A DNA stretch of 64,000 nucleotides, taken from NCBI RefSeq assembly GCF_042646425.1, contig NZ_JBHRTR010000025.1, positions 1 through 64,000 on the forward strand, in the 5' to 3' direction. This DNA comes from Marinibaculum pumilum (GTDB lineage: Bacteria > Pseudomonadota > Alphaproteobacteria > Ferrovibrionales > Ferrovibrionaceae). The notes under the pieces were generated by a model. The model searched no databases. It saw only the letters and a program-made list of their open reading frames with translations, and was not told the DNA's origin. Shown here piece by piece: positions 53,405-62,190 of this stretch (positions within the stretch are counted from its first letter, which is position 1; each line of letters starts with the position of its first letter). Made by a program: the position numbers and the translations under genes.

Positions 53405-55291
53405 TTAAGCGGGCAGGGCCGCGCCACTGCGATGAAGCCGCTTTTGAGCGGCGATGCGGAACGGCGCGTTGGGGGCACCGAATCCGCGATAGCCGGGGGC
53501 GCGCTGCACGATCTCGAAGAACAGGCCGCCGGCGAAGGCACGGGAATAGACCTGGAAGAAGCCGGCATCGCCTTCGCAGTCGTACAGCATGTTCCAGCGC
53601 TGCATCCGCTCCCGCAGGCCGGGCGGCAGGTCGAAGCGGGCCGCCAGGTCGGCATAATAGTTGTCCGGGACCGGCAGGGCCGCGAAGCCGCGGGCGGCCA
53701 GCACCTCCATGGTCGCGAAGATGTCGTCCGTCGCCAGCGCCACATGCTGGACCGAGGCGCCGAAGCTCTCCGACAGGAAGCGGCCGGCCAGGGTGCGGTG
53801 GGAATCGGCGCCGTTGAGGGTGATCCGCAGGGCGCCGTCGGGGCTCTCCACCGCCTGGCTGCGGACCAGCCCGTCGGGGTCGATTACGTCGACCACCGGC
53901 GCCTTCCGCATGGCGAAGATGGAGGTGTAGAACAGGGTCCAGCTCAGCATCTCGTCATAGCTCATGGTCTGGGCCAGATGATCGATGCGGGTCAGGCCGG
54001 CGCCGGCCTCGGCATTTGCCGCGGTGTCGAATTCGACCTCCCAGACCCGGTCCAGGCCGGAGCCGCGGTCGATGAAGTGCAGCACGCTGCCGGACAGGCC
54101 ACGGATCGCCGGGATGTCGAGTTCGCCCGGCCCCAGCGGCTGCCGGAACGGTTCTGCCCCCAGTGCCGCGGCACGGTCGAGCGCGTCGGCGGCAGAGGCG
54201 ACCTGCAGGCCGATATCGCAGACATTGGTGCCGCGCGCGTTCCAGGCATGGGCGGCATGGCCCGCCAGCTCCTGGTTCAGGACGATGCGGATGTCGCCTT
54301 GGCACCACAGATCCAGATGCTTGTTGCGGTGCCGGCCGGCGCGGGCGAAGCCCAGGCTGTCCAGCAGCGTCGCCAGCGCCTGCGCCTCCTCGCCCCGCGT
54401 GGCGAACTCGATGAAGCTGACCCCCTCGGTCGCGATCCGGGCCGGGAACGGCGCGATGTCGATGCCTGAGTCCGGTTCCAGCCGTCGGACATCGTCCAGC
54501 AGCGCGACGAGCGCCCGGTGGCCGTCGCGCGCCAGCTGCAGCGGGTTGGCGCCGCGGAACTGGTCGTTGAAGATCTCCAGGCTGGCCGGGCCGCGATAGC
54601 CGGCGGCCGCAACCGCCCGCATGAAGCCGGTGACGTCCAGATCGCCTTCCGCCGGCATGCAGCGGAAATGCCGCGACCAGTACAGCAGGTCCATGGCGAT
54701 CCGCGGCGCGTCGGCCAGCTGGACGAAGAAGATGCGATCGCCGGGGATCGACCGGATCGTGTCCGGGTCGATGCCGCGGCCCAGGGTGTGGAAGCTGTCC
54801 AGGATCAGGCCGACATTGGGATGGTCGGCGCGGCGCACCACCTCCCAGGCATCGCGATGGTCGCTGACATGGCGTCCCCAGGCCAGCGCCTCGTAACCCA
54901 CCCGCAGGCCGCGCCGTACCGCCCGCTCGCCCAGGTCGCGGAAGTCGGCGGCGGCGCGGTCGATGCCGCCCAGCGCCTGCGGATGCACCGACGAGCAGAT
55001 CAGCACCAGGTCGGTGCCCAGCTCCTGCATCAGGTCGAACTTGCGTTCCGCCCGGTCGAACGCCTTGGCGCGCAGCGGCTCCGGCAGCCCCTCGAAATCC
55101 CGCAGCGGCTGGAACAGCAGGATCTCCAGCCCGTGGTCGCGGACCATCGCCGCCACGTCGCTCGGGCTGCCGTCATGGGCGATGAAGTCCTGCTCGAAGA
55201 TCTCCAGCCCGTCGAAGCCGGCGGCGGCGATCGCCGCCAGCTTCTCCCGGAAGCTGCCGGAGATCGAGACGGTGGCGATCGAGGTCTTCAT
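53405..55291 (-). CDS. quiC: 3-dehydroshikimate dehydratase fused to an HPPD-like domain (QuiC1/QsuB type)
   Basis: 628 aa. The N-terminal xylose-isomerase-like barrel carries Glu134 (GYEALAWG), Asp165 with His168 (LILDSFHTL), Gln191 (FVQLADA) and Glu239 (ASLEIFND), the same numbering as the metal ligands of Pseudomonas QuiC1. The C-terminal half is a vicinal oxygen chelate pair like HPPD, with an apparently complete triad: His in RIDHLAQ, His in VQHVALATDD and Glu in GLFFEIVQR. It dehydrates 3-dehydroshikimate to protocatechuate. The role of the second half is unresolved in the family. Last gene of the aroE-dctPQM-quiC operon. Confidence 0.94.
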   Translation of the reverse strand: MKTSIATVSISGSFREKLAAIAAAGFDGLEIFEQDFIAHDGSPSDVAAMVRDHGLEILLFQPLRDFEGLPEPLRAKAFDRAERKFDLMQELGTDLVLICSSVHPQALGGIDRAAADFRDLGERAVRRGLRVGYEALAWGRHVSDHRDAWEVVRRADHPNVGLILDSFHTLGRGIDPDTIRSIPGDRIFFVQLADAPRIAMDLLYWSRHFRCMPAEGDLDVTGFMRAVAAAGYRGPASLEIFNDQFRGANPLQLARDGHRALVALLDDVRRLEPDSGIDIAPFPARIATEGVSFIEFATRGEEAQALATLLDSLGFARAGRHRNKHLDLWCQGDIRIVLNQELAGHAAHAWNARGTNVCDIGLQVASAADALDRAAALGAEPFRQPLGPGELDIPAIRGLSGSVLHFIDRGSGLDRVWEVEFDTAANAEAGAGLTRIDHLAQTMSYDEMLSWTLFYTSIFAMRKAPVVDVIDPDGLVRSQAVESPDGALRITLNGADSHRTLAGRFLSESFGASVQHVALATDDIFATMEVLAARGFAALPVPDNYYADLAARFDLPPGLRERMQRWNMLYDCEGDAGFFQVYSRAFAGGLFFEIVQRAPGYRGFGAPNAPFRIAAQKRLHRSGAALPA

Positions 55292-55310
55292 GCCGGCATT
55301 CCCTCCTGGC

Positions 55311-56612
55311 CTATCCCTGGTAGCCGAGCAGCCGCGGCAGGAAGAGCACGAAGCCGGGCACGAAGGTGATCACCGCCAGCGCCAGCACCAGCGCCAGGAT
55401 GAACGGCCAGATCTCGGCGATGATCCGGGCGAGCGGCTGCCGCGTGATATTGCCGGTGATGAACAGCAGCAGCCCGTAGGGCGGGGTGATCAGGCCGAGC
55501 ATCGCGTTGACCACGGCGATGACGCCGAAATGCACCAGGTCGATGCCCATCGCCTGCACCGCCGGGATCAGGATCGGCACCACGATCAGCAGGATCGCGC
55601 CGCCTTCCAGCACGCAGCCCAGCGCCAGCAGCAGCAGGTTGATCGCCAGCAGGAAGCCGATCCGCCCCAGCTCGAACCGGTCCAGGAAGGCGGCGATATC
55701 GTCGGGCACGTTCTCGCGCGCGATGACGTAGTTGAAGGTGATCGCGCCGGCGACCAGCACGCCGACGGCGGCGGTGGATCGCGCGCTCGAGGCCAGCGCG
55801 TCGTAGAGCTGGCCGCCGCTGACGGAGCGGTAGAACAGCACCGACACCGCCAGCGCATAGGCGGCGGCGACGGCGGCGGATTCCGTCGGCGTCATGATGC
55901 CGGAATAGATCCCGCCCAGCAGGATCACCGGCAGCATCAGGGCGGGGATGGCGCGGCCGGTGATGCCGGGCAGCGCGCGCAGCGGCACCCGCTCGTCGGT
56001 GGGAAAGCCGCGGATACGCGCGATGCCGTAGTTCATCGCGCCCATCGCGAACGCCATCAGCAGGCCCGGCAGCAGGCCGGCGGCGAACAGGTAGCCGATC
56101 GACTGGTCCGCCACCAGGGCATAGAGCACCATCGGGATCGACGGCGGGATGATCGGCCCGATCGTCGCGGTGGCCGCGGTGATCGCAGCGGCATAGGCGG
56201 GGCTGTACTTCCCGTCGCGGGTCATCATGCCGATGATGATCTTGCCCATGCCGACCGCGTCCGCCACGGCGGAGCCGGACATGCCGGAGAAGATCAGCGA
56301 GGACACGACGTTGACCTGGCCCAGCCCGCCGCGGAAGCGCCCCACCAGCGCCTGGCTGAAGCGCAGCAGCCGGTCGGCCAGGCTGCCGACATTCATGATG
56401 TCGGCGGCCAGGACGAACAGCGGGATCGCCAGCAGGGTGTAGCTGTTGAACAGCCCCTGCAGCAGGGTCTCCGGTGCCAGAGAGCTGTCGAACCCTTTCA
56501 GCAGCAGATAGACCATCGACCCGGCGATCATCGCCACCCCGATCGAGGCGCCCATGATCGACAGCGCGACGATCAGGATCATCGCCAGGGTGAAGGGGTC
56601 AGTCATAGGCAT
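55311..56612 (-). CDS. dctM: TRAP transporter large permease (DctM family)
   Basis: 433 aa, about twelve membrane segments. FSGMSGSAVADAVGMGKIIIGMMTRDGKYSPAYAAAITAATATIGPIIPPSIPMVLYAL is the core signature. Overlaps dctQ by 14 nt and precedes quiC by 19 nt. Sodium-driven carrier for a carboxylate, here probably shikimate, quinate or dehydroshikimate. Confidence 0.93.
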   Translation of the reverse strand: MPMTDPFTLAMILIVALSIMGASIGVAMIAGSMVYLLLKGFDSSLAPETLLQGLFNSYTLLAIPLFVLAADIMNVGSLADRLLRFSQALVGRFRGGLGQVNVVSSLIFSGMSGSAVADAVGMGKIIIGMMTRDGKYSPAYAAAITAATATIGPIIPPSIPMVLYALVADQSIGYLFAAGLLPGLLMAFAMGAMNYGIARIRGFPTDERVPLRALPGITGRAIPALMLPVILLGGIYSGIMTPTESAAVAAAYALAVSVLFYRSVSGGQLYDALASSARSTAAVGVLVAGAITFNYVIARENVPDDIAAFLDRFELGRIGFLLAINLLLLALGCVLEGGAILLIVVPILIPAVQAMGIDLVHFGVIAVVNAMLGLITPPYGLLLFITGNITRQPLARIIAEIWPFILALVLALAVITFVPGFVLFLPRLLGYQG

Positions 56613-57114
56613 GACCGGAATGGTCGCCGAACACCTTACTCGGCGCGCCCCGCAGGGCCGCCCAGGCAGTGGCCAGGGAGCGCAGGATCACCGCCACGGC
56701 GAAGGGGATGTAGATGGCGAAGACGATGCTGAACGGCAGCCGGATATAGGCCGTGCGTTCGATCGACATGAAGGCGACATAGTCCCAGGCCTGCGGCAGG
56801 GTCCAGGCGAAGACCAGCGCCACCGTCAGACCGGAGACCAGGTCGAAGCCGCGCCGCAGCCAGGGCGGCACGATGCCGTAGACCAGGTCGAGGCGGATCA
56901 CGTCCACCTCCCGCACCACGAAGGCATAGCCGAACAGGATCCCCCACAGCCAGGCGATGGTGACCCATTCCACCGTCCAGCCCACGGGCAGGTTCAGGAA
57001 ATAGCGGAACAGGACCTGCAGCAGGAAGGTGACGAACATGCTGGCCAGCAGGACCGCGCAGACATTCTCCGCGCGGCGGCCGAGCCAGAGGCCGATATCG
57101 GTAAGGCGGTCCAT
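56599..57114 (-). CDS. dctQ: TRAP transporter small permease (DctQ family)
   Basis: 171 aa with four membrane segments and the motif GWTVEWVTIAWLWGILFGYAFVVREVDVIRLDLVYG. Separated from dctP by 63 nt filled by a strong stem-loop. Confidence 0.9.
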   Translation of the reverse strand: MDRLTDIGLWLGRRAENVCAVLLASMFVTFLLQVLFRYFLNLPVGWTVEWVTIAWLWGILFGYAFVVREVDVIRLDLVYGIVPPWLRRGFDLVSGLTVALVFAWTLPQAWDYVAFMSIERTAYIRLPFSIVFAIYIPFAVAVILRSLATAWAALRGAPSKVFGDHSGHAYD

Positions 57115-57130
57115 GGTCTGCGCAGGGTCG

Positions 57131-57165
57131 GGGCGGGCAGGCGACCGACCATCGCCTGCCCGCCC
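57131..57165 (-). promoter_or_regulatory. Strong stem-loop between dctP and dctQ
   Basis: Perfect 14-bp arms (57131-57144 and 57152-57165) around a 7-nt loop, all GC apart from two A-T pairs. It begins 16 nt upstream of dctQ. No T-tract follows. Likely to stabilise dctP mRNA and lower dctQM expression. Confidence 0.75.
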
Positions 57166-57177
57166 GTCCCACTGCCG

Positions 57178-58170
57178 TTACTTCGCGCTGATCGCCTCCA
57201 CCAGGCCGTCCGGCCAGTCCGCGGAATACTTGGAGTCGCGGTAGACCTGCAGCACATGTTCGCGGAAGGAGGCATTGTCGGGCATGTAGACGTCGATGCC
57301 GTTCGCCTTCATCGACCCTTCCAGCTCGGTCTCCTGCGCGATCGTGACCGCGTCCAGCGCCGCCTCGAACTTGTCGGCGCATTCCTGCACCTTCGCCTGC
57401 TGCGCCGGGGTCATGGAATTCCACTTGTCCAGACCGATGGTGAACTCGTTGGCGGCGATCAGATGGCTGGTCTTGCCGATATGGGTCAGGATCTCGTCGA
57501 ACTTCATCGACCGGGTCGCCGGGAAGCCGTTGTCCTGGCCATCGATCGCGCCGGTCTGCAGGGCGGTATAGACCTCGGTGAAGGGCACCGGCACCGGGGT
57601 CGCACCCATCGCCTCGCCGACGAACTGCCAGCCCTCGCCCGGCGGCATGCGCAGCTTCATGCCGTCCAGATCGGCCGGACTCATCACCCGCTTGTCGGCT
57701 TTATAGCCCAGGTGCCGTGCGCCGATGTAAGGGAAGGCCAGGATCTTCACCTTGGCCTTTTCCTCGATCTCCTTCAGGAGCGGGTCCAGGACGTCGCTGT
57801 CGTAGACGGCGCGCATATGGTCATAGTCGCGGAACAGGAACGGCGTGCCGAGGACGGAGGTCGAGGGCACCTGGTTGTAGAAGTCGAAGATCGCCAGGTT
57901 GCCCATGTCCAGGTTGCCGCGCTGCATCGCGGTCAGCTCCGTGCCCTGCTTGAACAAGGTGGCACCGTGATAGGACTTGAAGTCGAAGCCGTCCCCCAGG
58001 CAGTCGCCGAAGGCGCTGCGCAGGGTCTTGGTGCGGATGTCGGCCTCCGGCACCGTGTCGGAATAGATCAGTTCGACCTTGTCCTGCGCGGGCACGGGCG
58101 CCGGCGCCATGGCCAGGACGAGGCCCGCCAGGCCGGCGCCCAGCGCCGTCGCTGTCAATCCGATACGCAT
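57178..58170 (-). CDS. dctP: TRAP transporter substrate-binding protein (DctP family)
   Basis: 330 aa. Signal peptide MRIGLTATALGAGLAGLVLAMAPAPVPAQD; the DctP core includes LDGMKLRMPPGEGWQFVGEAMGATPVPVPFTEVYTALQTGAIDGQDN with the carboxylate-binding Arg. GGGAGGA precedes the ATG. Context (shikimate dehydrogenase and dehydroshikimate dehydratase) makes a shikimate-type ligand likely. Confidence 0.92.
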   Translation of the reverse strand: MRIGLTATALGAGLAGLVLAMAPAPVPAQDKVELIYSDTVPEADIRTKTLRSAFGDCLGDGFDFKSYHGATLFKQGTELTAMQRGNLDMGNLAIFDFYNQVPSTSVLGTPFLFRDYDHMRAVYDSDVLDPLLKEIEEKAKVKILAFPYIGARHLGYKADKRVMSPADLDGMKLRMPPGEGWQFVGEAMGATPVPVPFTEVYTALQTGAIDGQDNGFPATRSMKFDEILTHIGKTSHLIAANEFTIGLDKWNSMTPAQQAKVQECADKFEAALDAVTIAQETELEGSMKANGIDVYMPDNASFREHVLQVYRDSKYSADWPDGLVEAISAK

Positions 58171-58193
58171 GATGTCCTCCCTTTCGTCTTATC

Positions 58194-58216
58194 CGGCCGC
58201 CCGCACCGGGCGGCCG
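58194..58216 (-). promoter_or_regulatory. Stem-loop directly after aroE
   Basis: Perfect 10-bp arms CGGCCGCCCG (58194-58203) and CGGGCGGCCG (58207-58216), 3-nt loop, beginning one base after the aroE stop and ending 23 nt before the dctP ATG. No T-tract; an intercistronic element rather than a terminator. Confidence 0.65.
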
Positions 58217-58217
58217 C

Positions 58218-59117
58218 TCATCCGGAGAGGGCCTCGAACGTGGCCCGCATCCGATCGCTGTCGGGCGTCAGCCCGGTGAACAGTTCGAAGGCGCGCACCG
58301 CCTGGAACACCGCCATGCCGGAGCCGTCCAGGCAGCGGCAGCCCCGCGCCCGCGCGGCACGCAGGAGCTCGGTTTCCAGCGGGAAATAGACGATGTCCGC
58401 CACCCAGTGGCGCGGCGCCAGCAGGTCGGGTTCGATCGCCGTGCCCGGCAGTTTCGCCATGCCGACCGGGGTGGCGTTGACGATGCCATTCACGTCGGCC
58501 GCGGCGGCGGCCATGTCGGTGACGGGCCGCGCCAGGGCAGCGCCGGCGGCGGCACTCACCCGGTCCACCAGCCGTTCCGCCACCTGCGGCTCCGCATCGG
58601 CGATCAGCAGGCGGCGCACCCCCAAGGTGCGCAGGGCATGCGCGACGGCCGCGCCGGCGCCACCGGCACCGACCAGAAGCACATCGTCCAGCGGTGCGTC
58701 CGGCAGGAAGCGGCGTACGCTTTCCGCGAAGCCCCAGAAGTCGGTGTTGTGGCCGCGCCGGCGCCCGTCGCGGAACACCACCGTGTTGACCGCCCCCACC
58801 ATGCGGGCGGCATCCGACAGCTCGTCCAGCAGGTCGATCACGGCCGTCTTATAGGGATAGGTGACGTTCAGCCCGGCATAGCCGGCGCGTTCGGCCGCAT
58901 CGAGCAGCTCGCCCAGGTCCGGCGACGGCGCCATGGCGGCGGGATCGAGCAGGCGATAGCGATAGTCGAGGCCATGGGCCGCACCCTCCGCCTCGTGCAT
59001 CGCCGGGGTGCGCGACGGCCCGATGCCCTGGCCGACCAGGCCCACCCGCAGGCGCGGGCGGCCGGCGGCGCCGCTGTCGGCGGCCACCGGATCGTCGGCA
59101 TCCAGGCTCAGGGCCAT
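58218..59117 (-). CDS. aroE: Shikimate (quinate) dehydrogenase, catabolic NAD-type
   Basis: 299 aa. Catalytic Lys90 in NVTYPYKTAV and Asp126 in GHNTDFWGF match AroE. The cofactor loop is VGAGGAG, and the second strand ends IADAEPQ with Asp174, where biosynthetic NADP-dependent AroE has an NRT motif. An Asp there indicates NAD+, as in catabolic QsuD/QuiB-type enzymes. GAGGG precedes the ATG at 59117. First gene of the operon with dctPQM and quiC; it would oxidise shikimate to 3-dehydroshikimate (or quinate to dehydroquinate). Not the housekeeping enzyme, on this evidence. Confidence 0.88.
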   Translation of the reverse strand: MALSLDADDPVAADSGAAGRPRLRVGLVGQGIGPSRTPAMHEAEGAAHGLDYRYRLLDPAAMAPSPDLGELLDAAERAGYAGLNVTYPYKTAVIDLLDELSDAARMVGAVNTVVFRDGRRRGHNTDFWGFAESVRRFLPDAPLDDVLLVGAGGAGAAVAHALRTLGVRRLLIADAEPQVAERLVDRVSAAAGAALARPVTDMAAAAADVNGIVNATPVGMAKLPGTAIEPDLLAPRHWVADIVYFPLETELLRAARARGCRCLDGSGMAVFQAVRAFELFTGLTPDSDRMRATFEALSG

Positions 59118-59214
59118 TCCCTCGTTCCCCCCGCTTCCAGGGCGTAGCGCCCTTCGTCCGTCTGTCGCGGCTGCCATCCAAAATGTACGAACTGGTTAAA
59201 TGAGTCAATTGCAA

Positions 59215-59230
59215 TGTACTGGCCGGTACA
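59215..59230. promoter_or_regulatory. Putative TetR operator between aroE and tetR-type genes
   Basis: TGTAC (59215-59219) and GTACA (59226-59230) around a GGCC-centred core, with AT-rich flanks. TGTAC occurs again at 59184. The region 59118-59273 separates the divergent aroE and TetR starts. Confidence 0.5.
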
Positions 59231-59273
59231 ATTGGAACGTGGTAGGACGGCTGCGGATAGGGGGAGCCGGCGC

Positions 59274-59954
59274 TTGGACAAGCCCGTGAAAAGGAAGAAG
59301 GATGCCCCGAAGCAGGGCTGGAAGCAGAACCCGGAGGCGGTGAAGCGCGACATCCTGCGCGTCGCCACCTCGGAGTTCGCGACGAACGGCCTGTCGGGCG
59401 CCCGCATCGACGAGATCGCGGCGAAGACCAAGACCTCGAAGCGGATGATCTACTACTATTTCGGCGACAAGGAGGGGCTCTATGCCCGCGCGCTGGAGGC
59501 CGCCTATGCCAAGGTGCGCGAGGGGGAGGGCAGGCTCGACCTGGCGCACCTGCCGCCGCTGGAGGCACTCGCGCGGCTGGTCGCCTTCACCTTCGACCAT
59601 CACCGCCGCAACCCCGACTTCATCCGCATGGTGATGATCGAGAACATCCACCATGCGGAGTTCCTGAAGACCTCCGCCGTCATCCGGGACCTGAACGTCG
59701 GTGCGATCGAACGGCTTGCCGACATCATCGTCCGCGGCGAGGCGGAGGGTGCCTTCCGCCCCGGCCTGGACCCGGTGGAACTGCACTGGAAGATCAGCGC
59801 CCTGTCCTTCTTCAATGTCTCCAACAGGCCGACCTTCTCCGTCCTGTTCGGCGCCGGCATCTATGCCCGGCCGGCGCAGGAGGCCCTGCGCGAGCAGGTC
59901 GTCGACATGATCCTGGGCCATGTCCGGAAACGCGACGGAGATCCCCGACGATGA
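59274..59954 (+). CDS. TetR-family transcriptional regulator
   Basis: 226 aa from a TTG at 59274 with GGGGAG 7 nt upstream; a GTG at 59286 is an alternative. HTH: RDILRVATSEFATNGLSGARIDEIAAKTKTSKRMIYYYFGDKEGLYARALE. C-terminal TetR_C domain (FTFDHHRRNPDFIRMVMIENIHH) is the type found in RutR-like and nearby groups. Divergent from the shikimate operon and overlapping the esterase gene (ATGA), so it could control both sides. Confidence 0.88.
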   Translation: MDKPVKRKKDAPKQGWKQNPEAVKRDILRVATSEFATNGLSGARIDEIAAKTKTSKRMIYYYFGDKEGLYARALEAAYAKVREGEGRLDLAHLPPLEALARLVAFTFDHHRRNPDFIRMVMIENIHHAEFLKTSAVIRDLNVGAIERLADIIVRGEAEGAFRPGLDPVELHWKISALSFFNVSNRPTFSVLFGAGIYARPAQEALREQVVDMILGHVRKRDGDPRR

Positions 59955-60889
59955 ACCCCGCACTGCTGCCGTTCCTGGAGACCTGGGACGGGAAATGGGC
60001 GCGCCTGAAGGCCGAGGCCACGCCGGCGGAACGCCGCGCCTTCTTCGAGGTGATCGCCGCGGAGATGCGCCTGCCGACACCGGACGGCGTCGACTGCGAC
60101 ACCGTGCGCTGGATCGACAGCCCGGCGGGGCCGGTACGGGTACGGATCTTTCGCCACCGCGACGGCGGCACGCAGCCCTGCCTGGTCTACCTGCATGGCG
60201 GCGCCTGGATGCAGGGCAGCCCGGAAACCCACTGGGACATCACCGCGCGGATCGCCGCCTGGAACCGGCAGACCGTGGTCAGCGTCGACTATGCCAAGGC
60301 GCCGGAGCATCCCTTCCCCGCCGCGCTGGAACAGTGCCTGGCGGTGGTGCGCCATGTCCGCGACCAGGCGGCCGGGCTGGGGATCGACCCGGCACGGGTC
60401 GCGGTCGGCGGCGACAGTGCCGGCGGCAACCTGGCCGCCGCGACCTGCCTGGACCTGCGCGGCAGCGACGCCGCGCCGATGGCGCAGCTGCTGATCTATC
60501 CGGCCTGCGATTTCGACGGCAGCCGCCGCTCCTATGCGGAGAATGCCGACGGCCCGATCGTGAGGGTGGCGCATATGGCGGCGGTGAACGCCGCCTATTG
60601 CCCGGACCCGGCCGACCTGCGCAACCCGCGCGCGGCGCCGCTGCTGGCCGCCGACCATGGCGGCCTGCCGCCAACCTATATCGCCGTCGCGGAATTCGAC
60701 CCGCTGCGCGACAGCGGGCTGGCCTATGCCGATGCGCTGCAGGCCGCCGGGGTGCCGGTCACCCTGGACCGCGGCCCGGGCCTGATCCACGGCTATCTGC
60801 GCGCCATGGGCCATTGCGCCGACAGCCGCGCCGCGCTGCAGCGGATGGCCGACTGGCTGGCGGCGGCATACAGCGACAGATCCGCATAG
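59951..60889 (+). CDS. Alpha/beta hydrolase, hormone-sensitive-lipase-like esterase
   Basis: 312 aa. HGGAW oxyanion motif (YLHGGAWMQG), GDSAGGN nucleophile, Asp in EFDPLRD and His in LIHGYLRAM: the complete HSL (family IV) set. ATGA overlap with the TetR gene. It may hydrolyse esters of shikimate/quinate (chlorogenate-like) or small acyl esters. Confidence 0.9.
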   Translation: MNPALLPFLETWDGKWARLKAEATPAERRAFFEVIAAEMRLPTPDGVDCDTVRWIDSPAGPVRVRIFRHRDGGTQPCLVYLHGGAWMQGSPETHWDITARIAAWNRQTVVSVDYAKAPEHPFPAALEQCLAVVRHVRDQAAGLGIDPARVAVGGDSAGGNLAAATCLDLRGSDAAPMAQLLIYPACDFDGSRRSYAENADGPIVRVAHMAAVNAAYCPDPADLRNPRAAPLLAADHGGLPPTYIAVAEFDPLRDSGLAYADALQAAGVPVTLDRGPGLIHGYLRAMGHCADSRAALQRMADWLAAAYSDRSA

Positions 60890-60976
60890 CAGCCTGCCCG
60901 CCAACGCGCTTGCGGCCGGCGGCCGGCGGCTCTACCGAGAAGGTTCGGTGCGGAACTGTCCGGAAAGGCCCGGCCC

Positions 60977-61699
60977 ATGGCCCTGCATATCGGCATCGTC
61001 GCCTGCTCTGCGGAGGGCGCGGCGCTCTGCTACCGCACGATCTGCACCCGCGCGCCCGCCCTGCTGGACCAGGCCCATGCGCATCCGGAGGTGTCCCTGC
61101 ACGGCCTGTCGCTGGCGGACTATGTCGACCGGCTGCAGGCCGGCGACATGACCGGGGTGGCGGCGCTGATGCTGGCCTCGGCCTGGCGGCTGGCCGATGC
61201 CGGGGCGGATTTCCTGATCTGCCCCGACAACACCATCCACGCCGCCTTCGACCTGGTCGCGCCGCACAGTCCCCTGCCCTGGCTGCACATCGCAGAGGTG
61301 GTGGCCGAGGCGGCGCAGGCGCGCGGTTTCGGCCGGCTCGGCCTGATGGGAACCCGCTGGCTGGTAGAGAGCCAAGTCTATCCCGGCATCCTCGACGCGC
61401 GCGGCATCGCCTGGCAGCGCCCGCCGCAGGCGGAGATCGCCGCCATCGACCGGATCATCATGGAGGAGCTGGTCAACGACCGGCAGGAGCCGGCCTCGCT
61501 GGCCGCCCTGCAGGCCGCGATCGCCGGCTTCCGCACCGCCGGCTGCGACGCGGTGGTGCTGGGCTGCACCGAACTGCCGCTGGTGCTCGACGATGGCAAT
61601 GCCGGCCTGCCGGCACTGGATTCCACCCGCCTGCTGGCGCAGCGTGCGCTACAGGCGGCGATCGACGGCATCCTGCCGGGAGAATTCGCAAAGCCATGA
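60977..61699 (+). CDS. Aspartate/glutamate racemase family protein
   Basis: 240 aa. Two catalytic Cys are present, in ICPDNTIH and LGCTELPL, so a two-base racemase is possible; related enzymes are maleate isomerase and hydantoin racemase. IGIVACSAEGAALCYRTI marks the N-terminal Rossmann half. It lies 87 nt after the esterase and 13 nt before a DUF3237 gene. Substrate not defined. Confidence 0.88.
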   Translation: MALHIGIVACSAEGAALCYRTICTRAPALLDQAHAHPEVSLHGLSLADYVDRLQAGDMTGVAALMLASAWRLADAGADFLICPDNTIHAAFDLVAPHSPLPWLHIAEVVAEAAQARGFGRLGLMGTRWLVESQVYPGILDARGIAWQRPPQAEIAAIDRIIMEELVNDRQEPASLAALQAAIAGFRTAGCDAVVLGCTELPLVLDDGNAGLPALDSTRLLAQRALQAAIDGILPGEFAKP

Positions 61700-61712
61700 G
61701 GGGGAAACCACG

Positions 61713-62180
61713 ATGACCAAACCGGCGCAGCCCGGCCTGACCTATGTCTTCACCATCGAGGCGGAGCTTGGCCCGCCCCGCTTCTTCGGCGCCGGCCCGA
61801 TGGGCGAGCGTCTGCATATCGAGATCCTGGGCGGCCGCGTCTCCGGCCCGCGGCTGTCGGGGCGCATCCTGCCCGGCGGGTCGGACTGGCCGGTGATCAC
61901 GCCGGATGGCCATTCCCGGATCGAGGCGCATTACACGGTCGAAGCCGCCGACGGCACCCTGATCTACGTCCACAATCGCGGCCTGCGCGTCTCCACGCCG
62001 GAGATTGCAGAGGCGCTGCGCCGCGGCGAGGCGGTGCCGCCGGAGGAATTCTACATGCGCGGCGCGCCGGTCTTCGACGTGGCCGACGGCCCGCATGCCT
62101 GGCTGCGCGAGCGGATCTTCGTCTGCTCCCTGCTGCTGAGCGGCAGCACGATCGCGATCGACGTCTACATGGTGTCCTGA
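61713..62180 (+). CDS. DUF3237 domain protein
   Basis: 155 aa beta-barrel protein. Landmarks: GGRVSGPRLSGRILPGGSDWPVI, YTVEAADGTLIYVHNRGLR, and the Phe-Tyr-Met-Arg-Gly block EEFYMRGAPVFDVADG. DUF3237 proteins occur next to catabolic genes and bind small acids; enzymatic function is not established. GGGGAAACC precedes the ATG at 61713. Confidence 0.85.
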   Translation: MTKPAQPGLTYVFTIEAELGPPRFFGAGPMGERLHIEILGGRVSGPRLSGRILPGGSDWPVITPDGHSRIEAHYTVEAADGTLIYVHNRGLRVSTPEIAEALRRGEAVPPEEFYMRGAPVFDVADGPHAWLRERIFVCSLLLSGSTIAIDVYMVS

Positions 62181-62190
62181 CCAACGCCTC

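Noticed and set aside
58218..59117. Housekeeping biosynthetic shikimate dehydrogenase
   Set aside because: The NADP-binding NRT motif is missing, an Asp favours NAD, and the gene is in a catabolic operon.
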